Assembly: GCA_964583765.1 (NCBI GenBank)
Contig: CAZOWW010000003.1
Span: forward strand, 1-64,000
Reading direction: 5' to 3'
Length of the DNA stretch: 64,000 bases
Source of the DNA: CAZOWW01 sp964583765
Lineage (GTDB): Bacteria > Actinomycetota > Actinomycetes > Actinomycetales > Kineosporiaceae
Position 1 is the first letter of the stretch; each line of letters opens with the position of its first letter. The position numbers and the translations under genes are program-made. Shown here piece by piece: positions 36,131-45,610 of this stretch. The notes below the pieces were generated by a model. It saw nothing but the letters and a program-made list of their open reading frames with translations, made no database searches and was not told the DNA's origin.

Positions 36131-36207
36131 GCCGTTCCGGTCGATCGTCGCCACGCGGTGCCCACTGCGCAGCCGTGCCGCTCAGTCCTGCCGAACGGTC
36201 CCGCCGC

Positions 36208-37725
36208 TCAGTCGTGCCGGGGGAATCCCAGGTTGATGCCGCCGTGGCTGGGATCGAGCCAACGCGAGGTGACGACCTTGCCCCGGGTGAAGAACTGGAC
36301 CCCGTCCATGCCGTGCGCGTGCTGGTCCCCGAAGAGGGAGTTCTTCCAGCCGCCGAACGAGTAGTAGGCCATCGGGACGGGGATCGGCACGTTCACCCCG
36401 ACCATGCCGACCTGCACCTCGTACTGGAAGCGCCGGGCCGCACCGCCGTCGTTGGTGAAGATCGCCGTCCCGTTGCCGTAGGGGTTGGCGTTCACCAGTT
36501 CCAGCGCCGCCTCGTAGCTGGGTACGCGCACCACGGAGAGGACGGGGCCGAAGATCTCGTCGCGGTAGGCCGGGTTGGCCACGTCGACGTGGTCGAGCAG
36601 GCTGGGGCCGAGCCAGAAGCCGTCCACCGCACCGTCCGGACGGATCTCGCGCCCGTCCACCACGAGCGTTGCCCCGGCGGCGACCCCGGCGTCGAGGTAG
36701 CCCGCCACCCGGTCCCGGTGCTCCCGGGTGATGAGCGGGCCCATGTCGCAGCCGCGCCGGCCGTCCCCCGTCCGCAGCCCGACGGCGCGCCTCGCGATGG
36801 CCTCGACGAGCCGGTCGCCGACCGGGTCCACCGCCACGACCACCGAGACCGCCATGCACCGCTCCCCCGCGGCCCCGAACCCGGCGTTGACGGCGGCATC
36901 CGCGGCGAGGTCGAGGTCGGCGTCCGGCAGCACCACCATGTGGTTCTTCGCCCCGCCGAGCGCCTGCACCCGCTTGCCGGCCGCGGTGCCCTTCTCGTAC
37001 ACGTGGCGGGCCACCGGGGTCGATCCCACGAAGGACACCGCCGCGATGTCCGGGTGGTCGAGCAGCCGGTCCACAGCCTCCTTGTCCCCGTGGACCACGT
37101 TGAGCACACCGGCGGGCAGACCCGCCTCGGCGAACAGTTCGGCCAGGAGCACGGCCGCGGTGGGGGTCTTCTCGCTCGGCTTGAGCACCACCGCGTTACC
37201 GCAGGCGAGTGCGACGGGGACGAACCACAGCGGCACCATGGCGGGGAAGTTGAACGGGGAGATCACCGCGACCACGCCCAGCGGCTGGCGGATCGAGTAC
37301 ACGTCGACGCCGTTCGAGACGCCCTCGCTGAACCCGCCCTTGAGCAGGTGGGGAATCCCGCAGGCGAACTCCAGCACCTCCAGGCCCCGCTGCACCTCGC
37401 CGGCCGCGTCGTCGAGCACCTTGCCGTGCTCGGCGGTGATCGCCGCGGCGAACTGCTCCCGACGCCCGTCCAGGAGCGCACGAGCCGTGAAGAGCACCCG
37501 TTGACGCGTTGCCAGCGACGAGGTGCGCCAGGACGTCCCGGCGGTGACCGCGGCCGCGACCGCGGCGTCCACGTCGGCCCGTGGCGCCAGGGGAACCCGC
37601 GCCCTCACCTCGCCGGTGGCCGGGTCGTGGACGGGCGCCCAGCGGGTGGCCGAGCCGGCGAAGGGCGCACCTCCCACGCGGTGGTCGATCGTCACCGGCT
37701 CGCTCGTGCTGCCCGGCTCTGTCAT
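36208..37725 (-). CDS. mmsA: CoA-acylating (methyl)malonate-semialdehyde dehydrogenase
   Basis: Converts malonate or methylmalonate semialdehyde plus CoA to acetyl- or propionyl-CoA. Family features: VISPFNFPAMVPLWFVPVALACGNAVVLKPSE, FVGSTPVARHVYEKG, QALGGAKNHMVVLPDAD (Asn in place of the usual catalytic Glu, as in this CoA-acylating family) and the catalytic cysteine in GERCMAVSV; the end reads FFTRGKVVTSRW. ATG 37725 gives 505 residues. It is downstream of a DadA-like oxidoreductase after a repeat-filled spacer. In this locus the likely substrate is malonate semialdehyde from beta-alanine (C3 side of spermidine), which is an inference. Confidence 0.9.
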   Translation of the reverse strand: MTEPGSTSEPVTIDHRVGGAPFAGSATRWAPVHDPATGEVRARVPLAPRADVDAAVAAAVTAGTSWRTSSLATRQRVLFTARALLDGRREQFAAAITAEHGKVLDDAAGEVQRGLEVLEFACGIPHLLKGGFSEGVSNGVDVYSIRQPLGVVAVISPFNFPAMVPLWFVPVALACGNAVVLKPSEKTPTAAVLLAELFAEAGLPAGVLNVVHGDKEAVDRLLDHPDIAAVSFVGSTPVARHVYEKGTAAGKRVQALGGAKNHMVVLPDADLDLAADAAVNAGFGAAGERCMAVSVVVAVDPVGDRLVEAIARRAVGLRTGDGRRGCDMGPLITREHRDRVAGYLDAGVAAGATLVVDGREIRPDGAVDGFWLGPSLLDHVDVANPAYRDEIFGPVLSVVRVPSYEAALELVNANPYGNGTAIFTNDGGAARRFQYEVQVGMVGVNVPIPVPMAYYSFGGWKNSLFGDQHAHGMDGVQFFTRGKVVTSRWLDPSHGGINLGFPRHD

Positions 37726-38046
37726 CAGGTCATCCTGCCTTTCTCGCCTGCATTCGTGTTCTTCTCGGAGGTATCGGCATGCCCGCTGGGCCGGCACAGA
37801 TCCGGTTGCGCACAGGCCTGTCGACGTCACCCAGGGCGCACCGGCGGGTCCAGGGCGCACCGGCGGGTCCAGGGTTCACCGGCAGACACAGGGCTCACCG
37901 GCGGTACAAGGCTCACCGGCAGGCATGGGGCTCACCAGGCAGGCCCGGGCCTGCCGACGGCGCACGGATGTGGAGTCGTCGACCCGGTTCAGGATCTCCA
38001 CGGCTCCGGACCGGTGACGGGGCTCAGGTGTCCCAGGAGCGGCAGC
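37726..38046. repeat. Spacer with about six copies of a 19-bp tandem repeat
   Basis: No gene is seen in this 321-bp gap. From 37831 to about 37945 a unit of the type CCAGGGCGCACCGGCGGGT repeats: the first two copies are exact, the next four degenerate to GGGCTCACCGGC-like units. On the minus strand it is between the oxidoreductase stop and mmsA, so any readthrough transcript would cross it. Confidence 0.85.
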
Positions 38047-39480
38047 TCAGGAGTCGAAGCCCAGCCCCAACGCGTCCAGGGTGCGCAGCCACGGTCCGCG
38101 CCGGCCCTGGTTGCGGTCCGCCGTAGCACTGGCCCGGCGGGTCGCCTGGATGGCGGCCCACCGCAGGGGCTCCGGGGGGAAGGGCACCGGCCTGGACCGC
38201 ACGAGATCCAGCCGGGTACGCGCGGTCTCGCGGCCGTCCAGCAGATCGAGTGCGACGAGGGCTCCGAACCGGGAGGAGCCCACTCCCAGCCCGGTGTACC
38301 CCTGCACAGCCACTACCTTGCCCCCCATCGCGCGCTCCCAGAACGGCGCGAATCGGGTGCTCGTGTCGATGGCCCCGGACCACACGTGGCTGAACTCCAC
38401 CTGCGCCAGCCCGGGGAACGTCCGCCGCAGGTGCCGGGCGAGCCGGGCCTCGGTCACCGGGTGCCGGGAACGGCGTGCCCTCAGGTCCGAACCGAAGTAG
38501 TAGTGCGCGTCGTACCCGCCCCAGAGCAGGCGGTGATCGGCGGTGAGGCGATAGTAGTGGAACCGGTTCCCGGCGTCCGCCACGCCCTCCTCGCCCGCCC
38601 ACCCCAGGCCGGCGCGTTCCTGGCGCGTCAGCGGGCGGGTCGCGAGGACGTGGTCCCACACCGGGACGACGAAGGGCCGGACCCGGCGCAGGGGTGAGGG
38701 GAACACATTGGTGCCCACCACCACGCGGCGTGCTCGCAGCCGGCCCGAGCCCGTGACCAGCACCACGCGGTCTCCGTCGTCCTGGATCGCCTGGACCCGG
38801 GTGCCCTCGTGCACCCGCGCCCCGGCCCGCTCCGCAGCGGCGGCGAGTCCCCAGGTCAGCCGCGCCGGATTGACCAGGGCGGTCGACCGCGGTGCCCAGA
38901 GGCCGGCGAGGTACGTGGGCGAGTGCACCCGGGCCCGGACGCCCGCCTCGTCGAGGAACTGGACCTCCTCGCCGAGGCCTCGGGCCAGGGTGCACGTGCC
39001 CCGCAACGCCTCCACCTGCCACGGTTCCACGGCCACGGTGAGCTCGCCGGTGCGGCGGAAGTCGGCGTCGATGCCGAGCCGGGCGACGGTCTCCTCGATC
39101 TCGTCGAGGTTCTCCGCGCCCATGCGCAACAGGGTGGGCAGTTCCCGGGGCCAGCGTCGCTGCCCGTTCGCCAGGCCGTGGGTGAGACTGGCCGCGCAGA
39201 AGCCCCCGTTGCGCCCACTGGCTGCCCAGCCCAGCCGGGCCGCCTCGAGCACCACCACGTCCCGGCCCGGATCGGTCTCCAGCGCCGACAATGCCGCCCA
39301 CAGGCCGGTCAGGCCGCCCCCGACCACCACGAGATCGGCCTCGCCGTCCCCGTCGAGCGCCGGACGGGCCGCGGGGCGAGCCGGGTCGTCCAGCCACAGC
39401 GGCACCGTCCGACCACCGGACGGCCCGGTGGGAGGGAACCCCATGGCCAGGGGCCCTGTGGCCGGGAACTCCGGGCTCAT
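38047..39480 (-). CDS. FAD-dependent amine/amino acid oxidoreductase (DAO family, DadA/PuuB-like)
   Basis: The N-terminal FAD loop reads LVVVGGGLTGLWAALSALE, followed by LGWAASGRNGGFCAASLTHG, the hallmark of this DAO subgroup, and the C-terminal substrate-side segment (MGGKVVAVQGYTGLGVGSSRFGALVALDLL). About 477 residues. Its ATG overlaps the potC stop (ATGA), so it is coupled to the polyamine importer and most likely acts on the imported amine, such as putrescine, spermidine or a glutamylated form. The residue C-terminal to the FAD domain is normal in length. Which amine it oxidises is inferred from context only. Confidence 0.86.
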   Translation of the reverse strand: MSPEFPATGPLAMGFPPTGPSGGRTVPLWLDDPARPAARPALDGDGEADLVVVGGGLTGLWAALSALETDPGRDVVVLEAARLGWAASGRNGGFCAASLTHGLANGQRRWPRELPTLLRMGAENLDEIEETVARLGIDADFRRTGELTVAVEPWQVEALRGTCTLARGLGEEVQFLDEAGVRARVHSPTYLAGLWAPRSTALVNPARLTWGLAAAAERAGARVHEGTRVQAIQDDGDRVVLVTGSGRLRARRVVVGTNVFPSPLRRVRPFVVPVWDHVLATRPLTRQERAGLGWAGEEGVADAGNRFHYYRLTADHRLLWGGYDAHYYFGSDLRARRSRHPVTEARLARHLRRTFPGLAQVEFSHVWSGAIDTSTRFAPFWERAMGGKVVAVQGYTGLGVGSSRFGALVALDLLDGRETARTRLDLVRSRPVPFPPEPLRWAAIQATRRASATADRNQGRRGPWLRTLDALGLGFDS

Positions 39481-40352
39481 GCGCGGGCCCGCACCTGCCG
39501 CAGGACCTCGGCGAGGACCGCGAGGAGCAGCGCGAGATAGAACATCCCGGCGCCCACCACGTAGGCCTCGGGCGGGACACCACGCTTGGCCGCGACGTAG
39601 ACGAACTTCGGGAAGGTGTTGACGTTGCCGGAGTTGAAGGTGGTCACGATGAAATCGTCGAAGGAGAGGCTGAACGCCAGGAGCGCCGCCCCCGCGATCC
39701 CGGGAGCCAGCAGGGGCAACGTCACCTTGCGGAACGCCTGCGCCTCATTGGCGTACAGATCCATCGCCGCCTGCTCCAGCCGCGGGTCCAGGCTCGCGAT
39801 CCGGGCCTTCACCGCGACCACGACGAAGCTCACGCAGAACATCACGTGCGCGACCACGATCGTCGTGAACCCGAGGTTGACGCGCAGGTTCAGGAAGAGC
39901 GTGAGCAGCGAGGCGGCCATCACCACCTCGGGAGTGGCCATGGGCAGGAAGATGAGCAGGTTGGTGATCGTGCGTCCGCGGAAACGGTACCGGCTCAACG
40001 CATAGGCGATCATCGTCCCGAGCAGGGTCGCCAGGAAGGTGGAGATCACCCCGATCTCCAGGCTGTTGCCGACCGCCGGGCACAGCTCCGGCGACCGGCA
40101 GGGGTTCGTCCAGTTCGACAGCGTGAAGCCCTGCCACACGATGTTGCTGCGGCCGCCGTCGTTGAACGAGAAGACCGTGATGTAGGCGATCGGTGTGAAC
40201 AGGTAGGCGAACACCAGCACCACGAACAGGCGCAGCAGGTTCCGGCCGAACCAGCGCTGCACCCGCCGGGGGAACGGCACCCCCCGGTCGATCGGCATGT
40301 GCCGGCCGGGACGCTCGATCCCGGACACCTCGGTCACGTGCGCGGCGTTCAC
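39477..40352 (-). CDS. potC: Polyamine ABC transporter permease PotC
   Basis: Inner-membrane subunit with about six helices and the permease EAA-type loop (AAMDLYANEAQAFRKVTLPLLAPGIAGAALLAFSLSFDDF). It has the PotC pattern NVNTFPKFVYVAAKRGVPPE. GTG 40352 overlaps the potB stop (GTGA) and has GGAGGA six bases upstream; the frame upstream is open but not family-like. 291 residues. Part of the potD-potA-potB-potC-oxidoreductase operon. Confidence 0.92.
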   Translation of the reverse strand: MNAAHVTEVSGIERPGRHMPIDRGVPFPRRVQRWFGRNLLRLFVVLVFAYLFTPIAYITVFSFNDGGRSNIVWQGFTLSNWTNPCRSPELCPAVGNSLEIGVISTFLATLLGTMIAYALSRYRFRGRTITNLLIFLPMATPEVVMAASLLTLFLNLRVNLGFTTIVVAHVMFCVSFVVVAVKARIASLDPRLEQAAMDLYANEAQAFRKVTLPLLAPGIAGAALLAFSLSFDDFIVTTFNSGNVNTFPKFVYVAAKRGVPPEAYVVGAGMFYLALLLAVLAEVLRQVRARA

Positions 40353-41266
40353 ACCAGTTCCTCCGTCCCGGCCCGGCGAATGTAGACCATGACGATCACC
40401 AGGATCGTGGCCATGAGGATGAAGGACAGGACCGCCGCGGTCGGGTAGTCGACCAGGGTGAAGAACCGCGACTGGATCACGTTCCCGATCATCGTCGTGG
40501 ATCGCGGCCGTCCCAACAGGGCCGCGTTCACGTAGTCGCCGGCGGCCGGGATGAACGTGAGCAACGTGCCCGAGACCACGCCCGGCATCGACAGCGGGAC
40601 GGTGACCTTGCGGAAGGTCGTGAGGGGTCCGGCGTACAGATCGGCGCCGGCCTCGATGAGGCGCGGGTCGATCCGCTCCAGGCTCGCGTACAGGGGCAGG
40701 GTCATGAAGGGCAGGAAGTTGTACGTGATGCCGAGCACGACCGCCTGGGGACTCGCGGTGAGCGTCGACCCGTCGGGCAGCAGGTGCAGCCACCGCACGG
40801 CATGCACGATCCAGCCCTCCTCGCCCAGCAACTGTCCCCAGGCGATGGTGCGCAGCACGAAGCTGGCGAAGAACGGGGCGATCACCAGCACGAGCAGGAT
40901 GTTGCGCCACCGGCCGGCCCGGTGCGCGATGTAGTAGGCGACGGGGTACGAGATGGCCAGGGCGAGCACCGTGGCCAGACCGGCGTACCAGAATGAGCGC
41001 AGGAGCTGGTTGCTGTACTCACGCACCGCGTCGGAGTAGTTGGCGAACCGGAAGGTCTGCTGGAACTGGTTCGCCTCCCCTCCGGGCACCCGGGTCTGCA
41101 ACGAGGTACCGAACAACGCGAGGATGGGCGCCGCGAAGAAGGCGACCAGCCAGGCGATGCCCGGCAGGAGGAGCAGGTACGGCACGACCCCGCGCGAGCG
41201 GCGGGCGGCGGGCTCCGCGGCGTCCCCGTCCACGGGGGCACCGTGGGAGGCGAGGGAGAGGGACAC
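40349..41266 (-). CDS. potB: Polyamine ABC transporter permease PotB
   Basis: Permease subunit with six hydrophobic segments: PYLLLLPGIAWLVAFFAAPILALFGTSLQ is the first. The EAA loop reads IEAGADLYAGPLTTFRKVTVPLSMPGVVSGTLLTFIPAAGDYVNAALLG. 305 residues. It starts at GTG 41266, six bases after the potA stop, and overlaps potC by four bases. Confidence 0.92.
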   Translation of the reverse strand: MSLSLASHGAPVDGDAAEPAARRSRGVVPYLLLLPGIAWLVAFFAAPILALFGTSLQTRVPGGEANQFQQTFRFANYSDAVREYSNQLLRSFWYAGLATVLALAISYPVAYYIAHRAGRWRNILLVLVIAPFFASFVLRTIAWGQLLGEEGWIVHAVRWLHLLPDGSTLTASPQAVVLGITYNFLPFMTLPLYASLERIDPRLIEAGADLYAGPLTTFRKVTVPLSMPGVVSGTLLTFIPAAGDYVNAALLGRPRSTTMIGNVIQSRFFTLVDYPTAAVLSFILMATILVIVMVYIRRAGTEELV

Positions 41267-41272
41267 CCGCGC

Positions 41273-42418
41273 CTACCCTGCCTGCACCGCGACCGGCTGG
41301 TCGCGGGAGATGCCCGCCGCGGCGTCCCCGGCCATCCCGAACGTGTGCTCGGGTTCCCAGCCCAGGGTGACGGACGCCCCGGCCGCGAACGGACGGGCGG
41401 TGCCCGAGTTCTGGAGGAAGACGCTCAGATCCTGGCCCCAGGGCATGCGCACCAGGTACTGCGTGGACACCCCGGTGTAGCTGACGTCGCGCACCACGCC
41501 GCCGACGAGGCAGTTGTGTCCCGGCGGGAGGCTGGCGTCGGCCGGCAGCAGCCGTACCTTCTCGGGGCGCACCCCCACCAGCAGGTGGTCCTGGGTGGTC
41601 AGGCAGCGCCGGCTCGGCACGATCACGGTCTGGCCGTGGCAGTCCACCGGCATCTCGGCGCCCAGGGAGGGCCCGCGCAGCCCGGTGAGCAGGTTGGACT
41701 GCCCGACGAAGTTGGCCACGAAGGTGGTCCGGGGGGACTCGTACAGATCGGCCGGCGGCCCCAGCTGCTCGATCCGCCCGTGGTTCATCACGGCCACGGT
41801 GTCGGCCATGGTCATGGCCTCCTCCTGGTCGTGCGTGACATGGACGAAGGTGATCCCGACCTCGGTCTGGATCCGCTTGAGCTCGATCTGCATCTGCCGG
41901 CGCAGCTTCAGGTCGAGCGCGCCCAGCGGCTCGTCGAGCAGGAGCACCCGCGGCTTGTTCACCACGGCGCGTGCCAGGGCGATGCGCTGCTGCTGTCCGC
42001 CGGACAGCTGGGTGGGCTTGCGGCGGGCGAGGTGACGCATCTGCACGAGGTCGAGTGCGGCGTCGACCTCCGCGCGCACCTTGCGGATGCCCCGTCGGCG
42101 CAACCCGAAGGCCACGTTCTCGAAGACGTCCAGGTGCGGGAACAGCGCGTAGCTCTGGAAGACCGTGTTCACCGGACGGCGGTAGGGCCGCTCGTGGGTG
42201 ATGTCGAGCTCACCGAGTTGGATCGTGCCCGCGGTGGGCTCGTCCAGACCGGCGATCATGCGCAGGGTCGTGGTCTTGCCGCAGCCCGAGGGACCGAGCA
42301 GGGCGAAGAAAGATCCCTCGGGAATGGCGAGGGATACGTCGTCGACGGCCGTGAAGGCGCCGAACCTCTTGACGAGCCCGTGAAGACGGACCTCTCCGGA
42401 GGCGGTCGAGACAGCCAT
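41273..42418 (-). CDS. potA: Polyamine ABC transporter ATP-binding protein PotA
   Basis: ABC ATPase with Walker A GPSGCGKTTT, Q-loop VFQSYALFPHLDVFENVAFGL, signature LSGGQQQRIALARAV, Walker B LLLDEPLGALD and H-loop VTHDQEEAM, then a C-terminal TOBE regulatory domain (VGVRPEKVRLLP onward). 381 residues. ATG 42418 shares one base with the potD stop (TGATG). It drives import of polyamines captured by PotD. Confidence 0.94.
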   Translation of the reverse strand: MAVSTASGEVRLHGLVKRFGAFTAVDDVSLAIPEGSFFALLGPSGCGKTTTLRMIAGLDEPTAGTIQLGELDITHERPYRRPVNTVFQSYALFPHLDVFENVAFGLRRRGIRKVRAEVDAALDLVQMRHLARRKPTQLSGGQQQRIALARAVVNKPRVLLLDEPLGALDLKLRRQMQIELKRIQTEVGITFVHVTHDQEEAMTMADTVAVMNHGRIEQLGPPADLYESPRTTFVANFVGQSNLLTGLRGPSLGAEMPVDCHGQTVIVPSRRCLTTQDHLLVGVRPEKVRLLPADASLPPGHNCLVGGVVRDVSYTGVSTQYLVRMPWGQDLSVFLQNSGTARPFAAGASVTLGWEPEHTFGMAGDAAAGISRDQPVAVQAG

Positions 42419-43686
42419 CACGCCCCCAGCACGGCCTGGTACTTGGTGGACACCAGGGTGTCCTCCTCGACGGTCAGGGTGCGGAAGACATGTGTCTTGG
42501 CCAGGTCCTCGGCCGTCGGGAAGATGAACCGGCTGTCGGCCAGATCGGCGTCGTCCGGGATCTCCGCCCGCAGCGCGGCAGCCGCGCCCTTCACCGGGCA
42601 GATGTACTCGACGTAGTCGGCAACCTTCGCGGCGACCTTCGGGTCGTAGTAGTAGTTGATCAGGATCTCGGCGTTCTTCTTGTGCGTGGCCCCGATCGGG
42701 ACGAGCAGGTTGTCGCTCCACAGGAGCACCCCGCTGGGGGGGAACACGAACACGTAGGGGTCCTCCTGCAGGTTCGGATCAGCGTCACGCGCCTCGGCGT
42801 TCGCGGCGAAGATGTCGCCCGACCAACCCACCACGGCCAGGGCGTCCCCGGCCTTGAAGTCCTCGAGGTATTCGCCCCCCTTCACCTGACGGATCTGCCC
42901 GTTGGCCAGCTGCTTGCCGACGACCGCGATGGCGTCGTCGAACTTGGCGGTGGGGAAGGGCTTGGCCACGTCGACGCCCTGCTCGAGCAGGATCAGCCCG
43001 AGGGTGTCGCGGAAATCGGACTGCACCTCGACCCGCCCCTTGAGCTTCGGGTTCCACAGGTCCGAGATGGTGTTGACGGAGATCCCCTTGGCCTCCACTT
43101 CCTTGCGGCGGTAGGCGAGCCCGGTGTAACCCGACTGCCAGGCCAGGGAGTACTTGCGACCGGGGTCGAAATCGACGTTCTTGAGATTGTCCAGCAGGTA
43201 CTTCACGTTAGGGATGTTCGCCAGGTCGAGTTCCTGTGCGTAGCCCTGGCGGATCACCCGGCCCGCCATGTAGTCGGTGAGGACGATGAGGTCCTTGCCG
43301 ATGTCCTGGCCGTTGGCCAGCTGCCCCTGGATCTTGGCGTAGTAGGTCTCGTTGTCGTCGATGTCCTCGGAGTACGTCGCCTGGATCCCGGTTTCCTTCT
43401 CGAACTGGGTGAGCGTCGGGTAGGTCTTGGTCTGCTCGTCGTAGTCGAGGTATTGGGTCCAGTTGGCCCAGTTCACGACCCGGTCCGTGTCGGAGCGGTC
43501 GATCGCCGGGGAGGGCCGGGCCGCGGCCGTCTGGGCCACGGTCGACCCGCCCGTACTGCACGACGCGAGGAGGCCGCCCAGACCGAGGGCCCCCGTGCCG
43601 CCGAGCATCCTTCGGCGGGTCATCCCCCGGACGAGTGCCGGAGAAACGGGAACGGGCGTCGCGGGAGGACGCGGGCGCATCGTCAT
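42418..43686 (-). CDS. potD: Polyamine-binding lipoprotein PotD
   Basis: Extracytoplasmic substrate-binding protein. The N-terminus has TRRRMLGGTGALGLGGLLASC, a twin-arginine-like motif and the LASC lipobox. The mature part is of the PotD/PotF type: VVNWANWTQYLDYDEQTKTYPTLTQFEKETGI, SEDIDDNETYYAKIQGQL, VLTDYMAGRVIRQGYAQELDLANIPN and FVFPPSGVLLWSDNLLVPIGATHKKNAEILINYYYDP. 422 residues. It heads the potDABC operon. GGAAGG precedes the start. Confidence 0.93.
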   Translation of the reverse strand: MTMRPRPPATPVPVSPALVRGMTRRRMLGGTGALGLGGLLASCSTGGSTVAQTAAARPSPAIDRSDTDRVVNWANWTQYLDYDEQTKTYPTLTQFEKETGIQATYSEDIDDNETYYAKIQGQLANGQDIGKDLIVLTDYMAGRVIRQGYAQELDLANIPNVKYLLDNLKNVDFDPGRKYSLAWQSGYTGLAYRRKEVEAKGISVNTISDLWNPKLKGRVEVQSDFRDTLGLILLEQGVDVAKPFPTAKFDDAIAVVGKQLANGQIRQVKGGEYLEDFKAGDALAVVGWSGDIFAANAEARDADPNLQEDPYVFVFPPSGVLLWSDNLLVPIGATHKKNAEILINYYYDPKVAAKVADYVEYICPVKGAAAALRAEIPDDADLADSRFIFPTAEDLAKTHVFRTLTVEEDTLVSTKYQAVLGA

Positions 43687-44101
43687 CGAAGGGAATTCCT
43701 TCCTGTCGTGCCGCGACGTGGACGGGCGGGGGGACCCGGTCGTCGCGGGGCGGGCTCACGCGGACTTCGTGGCCCGAGCTGTCGGGGAGCGTGGCTGGTA
43801 TCGGGGACGCGGGGAGTGCAAGGGCAAGGGCATTGCGCGGAGCACCTGGCCGAGGCGGTGGAACTCGGGGGGACAGGGGAGAACGGGTCTGCAGGACAGG
43901 AGAACGGGTCTACAGGACAGGAGAACGGGTCTACAGGACGGAAGGGCTGGGGAACGGGAGGGCTGGGGAACGGGAGGAACGGATGTGGGACGGCGGGGTG
44001 GCGGAGCGGTCGAGAGGCCTCAGGAGAGGGCGTCGCAGCCTCGGGTGACCGAGTGACGACGCATTGTCCAGCACACCTTGGCCCAATCCGCGCGTCGCCG
44101 C
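43687..44101. repeat. potD upstream region with nested tandem repeats
   Basis: 415 bp without a gene. At about 43871-43935 a unit of the type GGACAGGAGAACGGGTCT repeats three times at 21-23 bp. At 43940-43977 a second unit, GGGCTGGGGAACGGGAG, repeats twice. It lies between the upstream aldehyde dehydrogenase and potD on the minus strand. The potD promoter should be here but was not found. Confidence 0.8.
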
Positions 44102-45610
44102 TCAGGAATGCGCAAACACGGTGCGGTGCCAACCCTTCTGTGCAACTCCGGTCGTGTCGGACATCACATGTTTGATCGTCGTGTACTCCTCGAGCGCGTA
44201 ACTGCTCAGGTCCTTGCCGAAGCCGGACGCCTTCGTCCCCCCGTGCGGCATCTCACTGACGATCGGGATGTGGTCGTTGATCCAGACGCAGCCGGCCCGC
44301 AGCTCGCGTGTCGCACGCTGGGCACGGTGGACGTCGCGGGTCCACGCGGAGGCGGCCAATCCGTAGACCGTGTCGTTGGCCAGTCGGAACGCCTCGTCAT
44401 CGGTGCGGAACGGCAGCACCACCAGCACCGGACCGAAGACCTCCTGGCGTGCGATCTCCGCATCCGGCCCGATGTCGGTGAGTAGCGTCGGCTCGTAGTA
44501 GGCCCCGCGGGCCAGCGCACCTCCCGGCGCCCGGCCTCCGGTGACCACCCGCGCCCCGGCAGCCCGGGCCCGGTCCACGAATCCGGCCACCCGGTCGCGA
44601 TGACGCAAAGAGATAAGGGGCCCCTGGTCCGTGGCCTCGTCGAACGGATCCCCCAGCCGCACCCCGGACATCAGGTCCGCGACCCCGGCGACGAACTCCT
44701 CGACCAGGGACTCGTGCACGAGGGCCCGGGTGGCCGCCGTGCAGTCCTGGCCGGAGTTGATCAGCGACCCGGCGACCGCGCCGTGCACGGCCGCTTCGAG
44801 ATCGGCGTCCTCGAACACCACGAACGGCGCCTTGCCCCCGAGCTCCAGGTGCACGCGGCGGGTGGTCACAGCGGCCGCGGTCATGACCGAACGGCCCACG
44901 GCCGAGGACCCGGTGAACGAGACCATGTCCACCCCCGGGTGTGCGACCAGGGCCGCACCGGTCGCCGGTCCGGTGCCGGTGACGACGTTGACGACGCCGT
45001 CGGGCAGTCCCGCACGACGAGCGGTCTCGGCGAGGGCGAGCGTGGTCCCGGGGGTCAGCTCACTGGGCTTGAGGACGACGGTGTTGCCCGCGGCGACGGC
45101 GGGAAGGATCTTCCACGCGGCCATCTGCAGCGGATAGTTCCAGGGGGCGATCGATCCGACGACCCCCACCGGCTCGCGGCGGATCGAGGAGGTGTGGTCC
45201 GGGGAGTACTCGGCGCTCGCGCGCCCCTCCAGCAGTCGAGCGGCCCCGGCGAAGAAGGCGACGTTGTCGACGGTCCCCGGGACGTCGAACTGCCGTGACA
45301 GGCGGATCGGCTTGCCGGTCTGGCGGGTCTCGACCCGGGCCAGGTCCTCGGACTGGGCTTCGAGCAGGACCGCGAGCCGGTTCAGCACGCCCGCGCGCTC
45401 CGCGGGGGTCGCCGTCGCCCACTCGCCCAGGGCCGTGCGCGCCGAGGCGACCGCGGCGTCCAGCTCGGCCGGGCCGGCGAGTGCCACCGTCTCGAGCACC
45501 TCGGAGCTCGCCGGGTCCACGACGTCCCAGGTGTGGCCCGAGGTACCGGCCACGAGACGACCCCCGATCCAGTTGTGGCCGCCCCCCGGCGCCTCAACAG
45601 TGCGGGCCAC
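44102..45610 (-). CDS. Gamma-aminobutyraldehyde dehydrogenase (first paralogue)
   Basis: ALDH-family enzyme of the PatD/YdcW type, oxidising 4-aminobutanal (or 3-aminopropanal) to the omega-amino acid. It has SIAPWNYPLQMAAWKILPAVAAGNTVVLKPSE, FTGSSAVGRSVMTAAA, the Glu in HLELGGKAPFVVFEDADL and the catalytic Cys in NSGQDCTAATRALVHE, ending WINDHIPIVSEMPHGGTKASGFGKDLSSYALEEYTTIKHVM, the typical aminobutyraldehyde end. GTG 45610 has GGAGGGAGG upstream (502 residues). Its control region holds an operator-like pair. Exact substrate is inferred. Confidence 0.88.
   Translation of the reverse strand: MARTVEAPGGGHNWIGGRLVAGTSGHTWDVVDPASSEVLETVALAGPAELDAAVASARTALGEWATATPAERAGVLNRLAVLLEAQSEDLARVETRQTGKPIRLSRQFDVPGTVDNVAFFAGAARLLEGRASAEYSPDHTSSIRREPVGVVGSIAPWNYPLQMAAWKILPAVAAGNTVVLKPSELTPGTTLALAETARRAGLPDGVVNVVTGTGPATGAALVAHPGVDMVSFTGSSAVGRSVMTAAAVTTRRVHLELGGKAPFVVFEDADLEAAVHGAVAGSLINSGQDCTAATRALVHESLVEEFVAGVADLMSGVRLGDPFDEATDQGPLISLRHRDRVAGFVDRARAAGARVVTGGRAPGGALARGAYYEPTLLTDIGPDAEIARQEVFGPVLVVLPFRTDDEAFRLANDTVYGLAASAWTRDVHRAQRATRELRAGCVWINDHIPIVSEMPHGGTKASGFGKDLSSYALEEYTTIKHVMSDTTGVAQKGWHRTVFAHS

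Noticed and set aside
37831..37945. CRISPR-like array
   Set aside because: Units are directly adjacent and about 19 bp, with no unique spacers and no cas genes.
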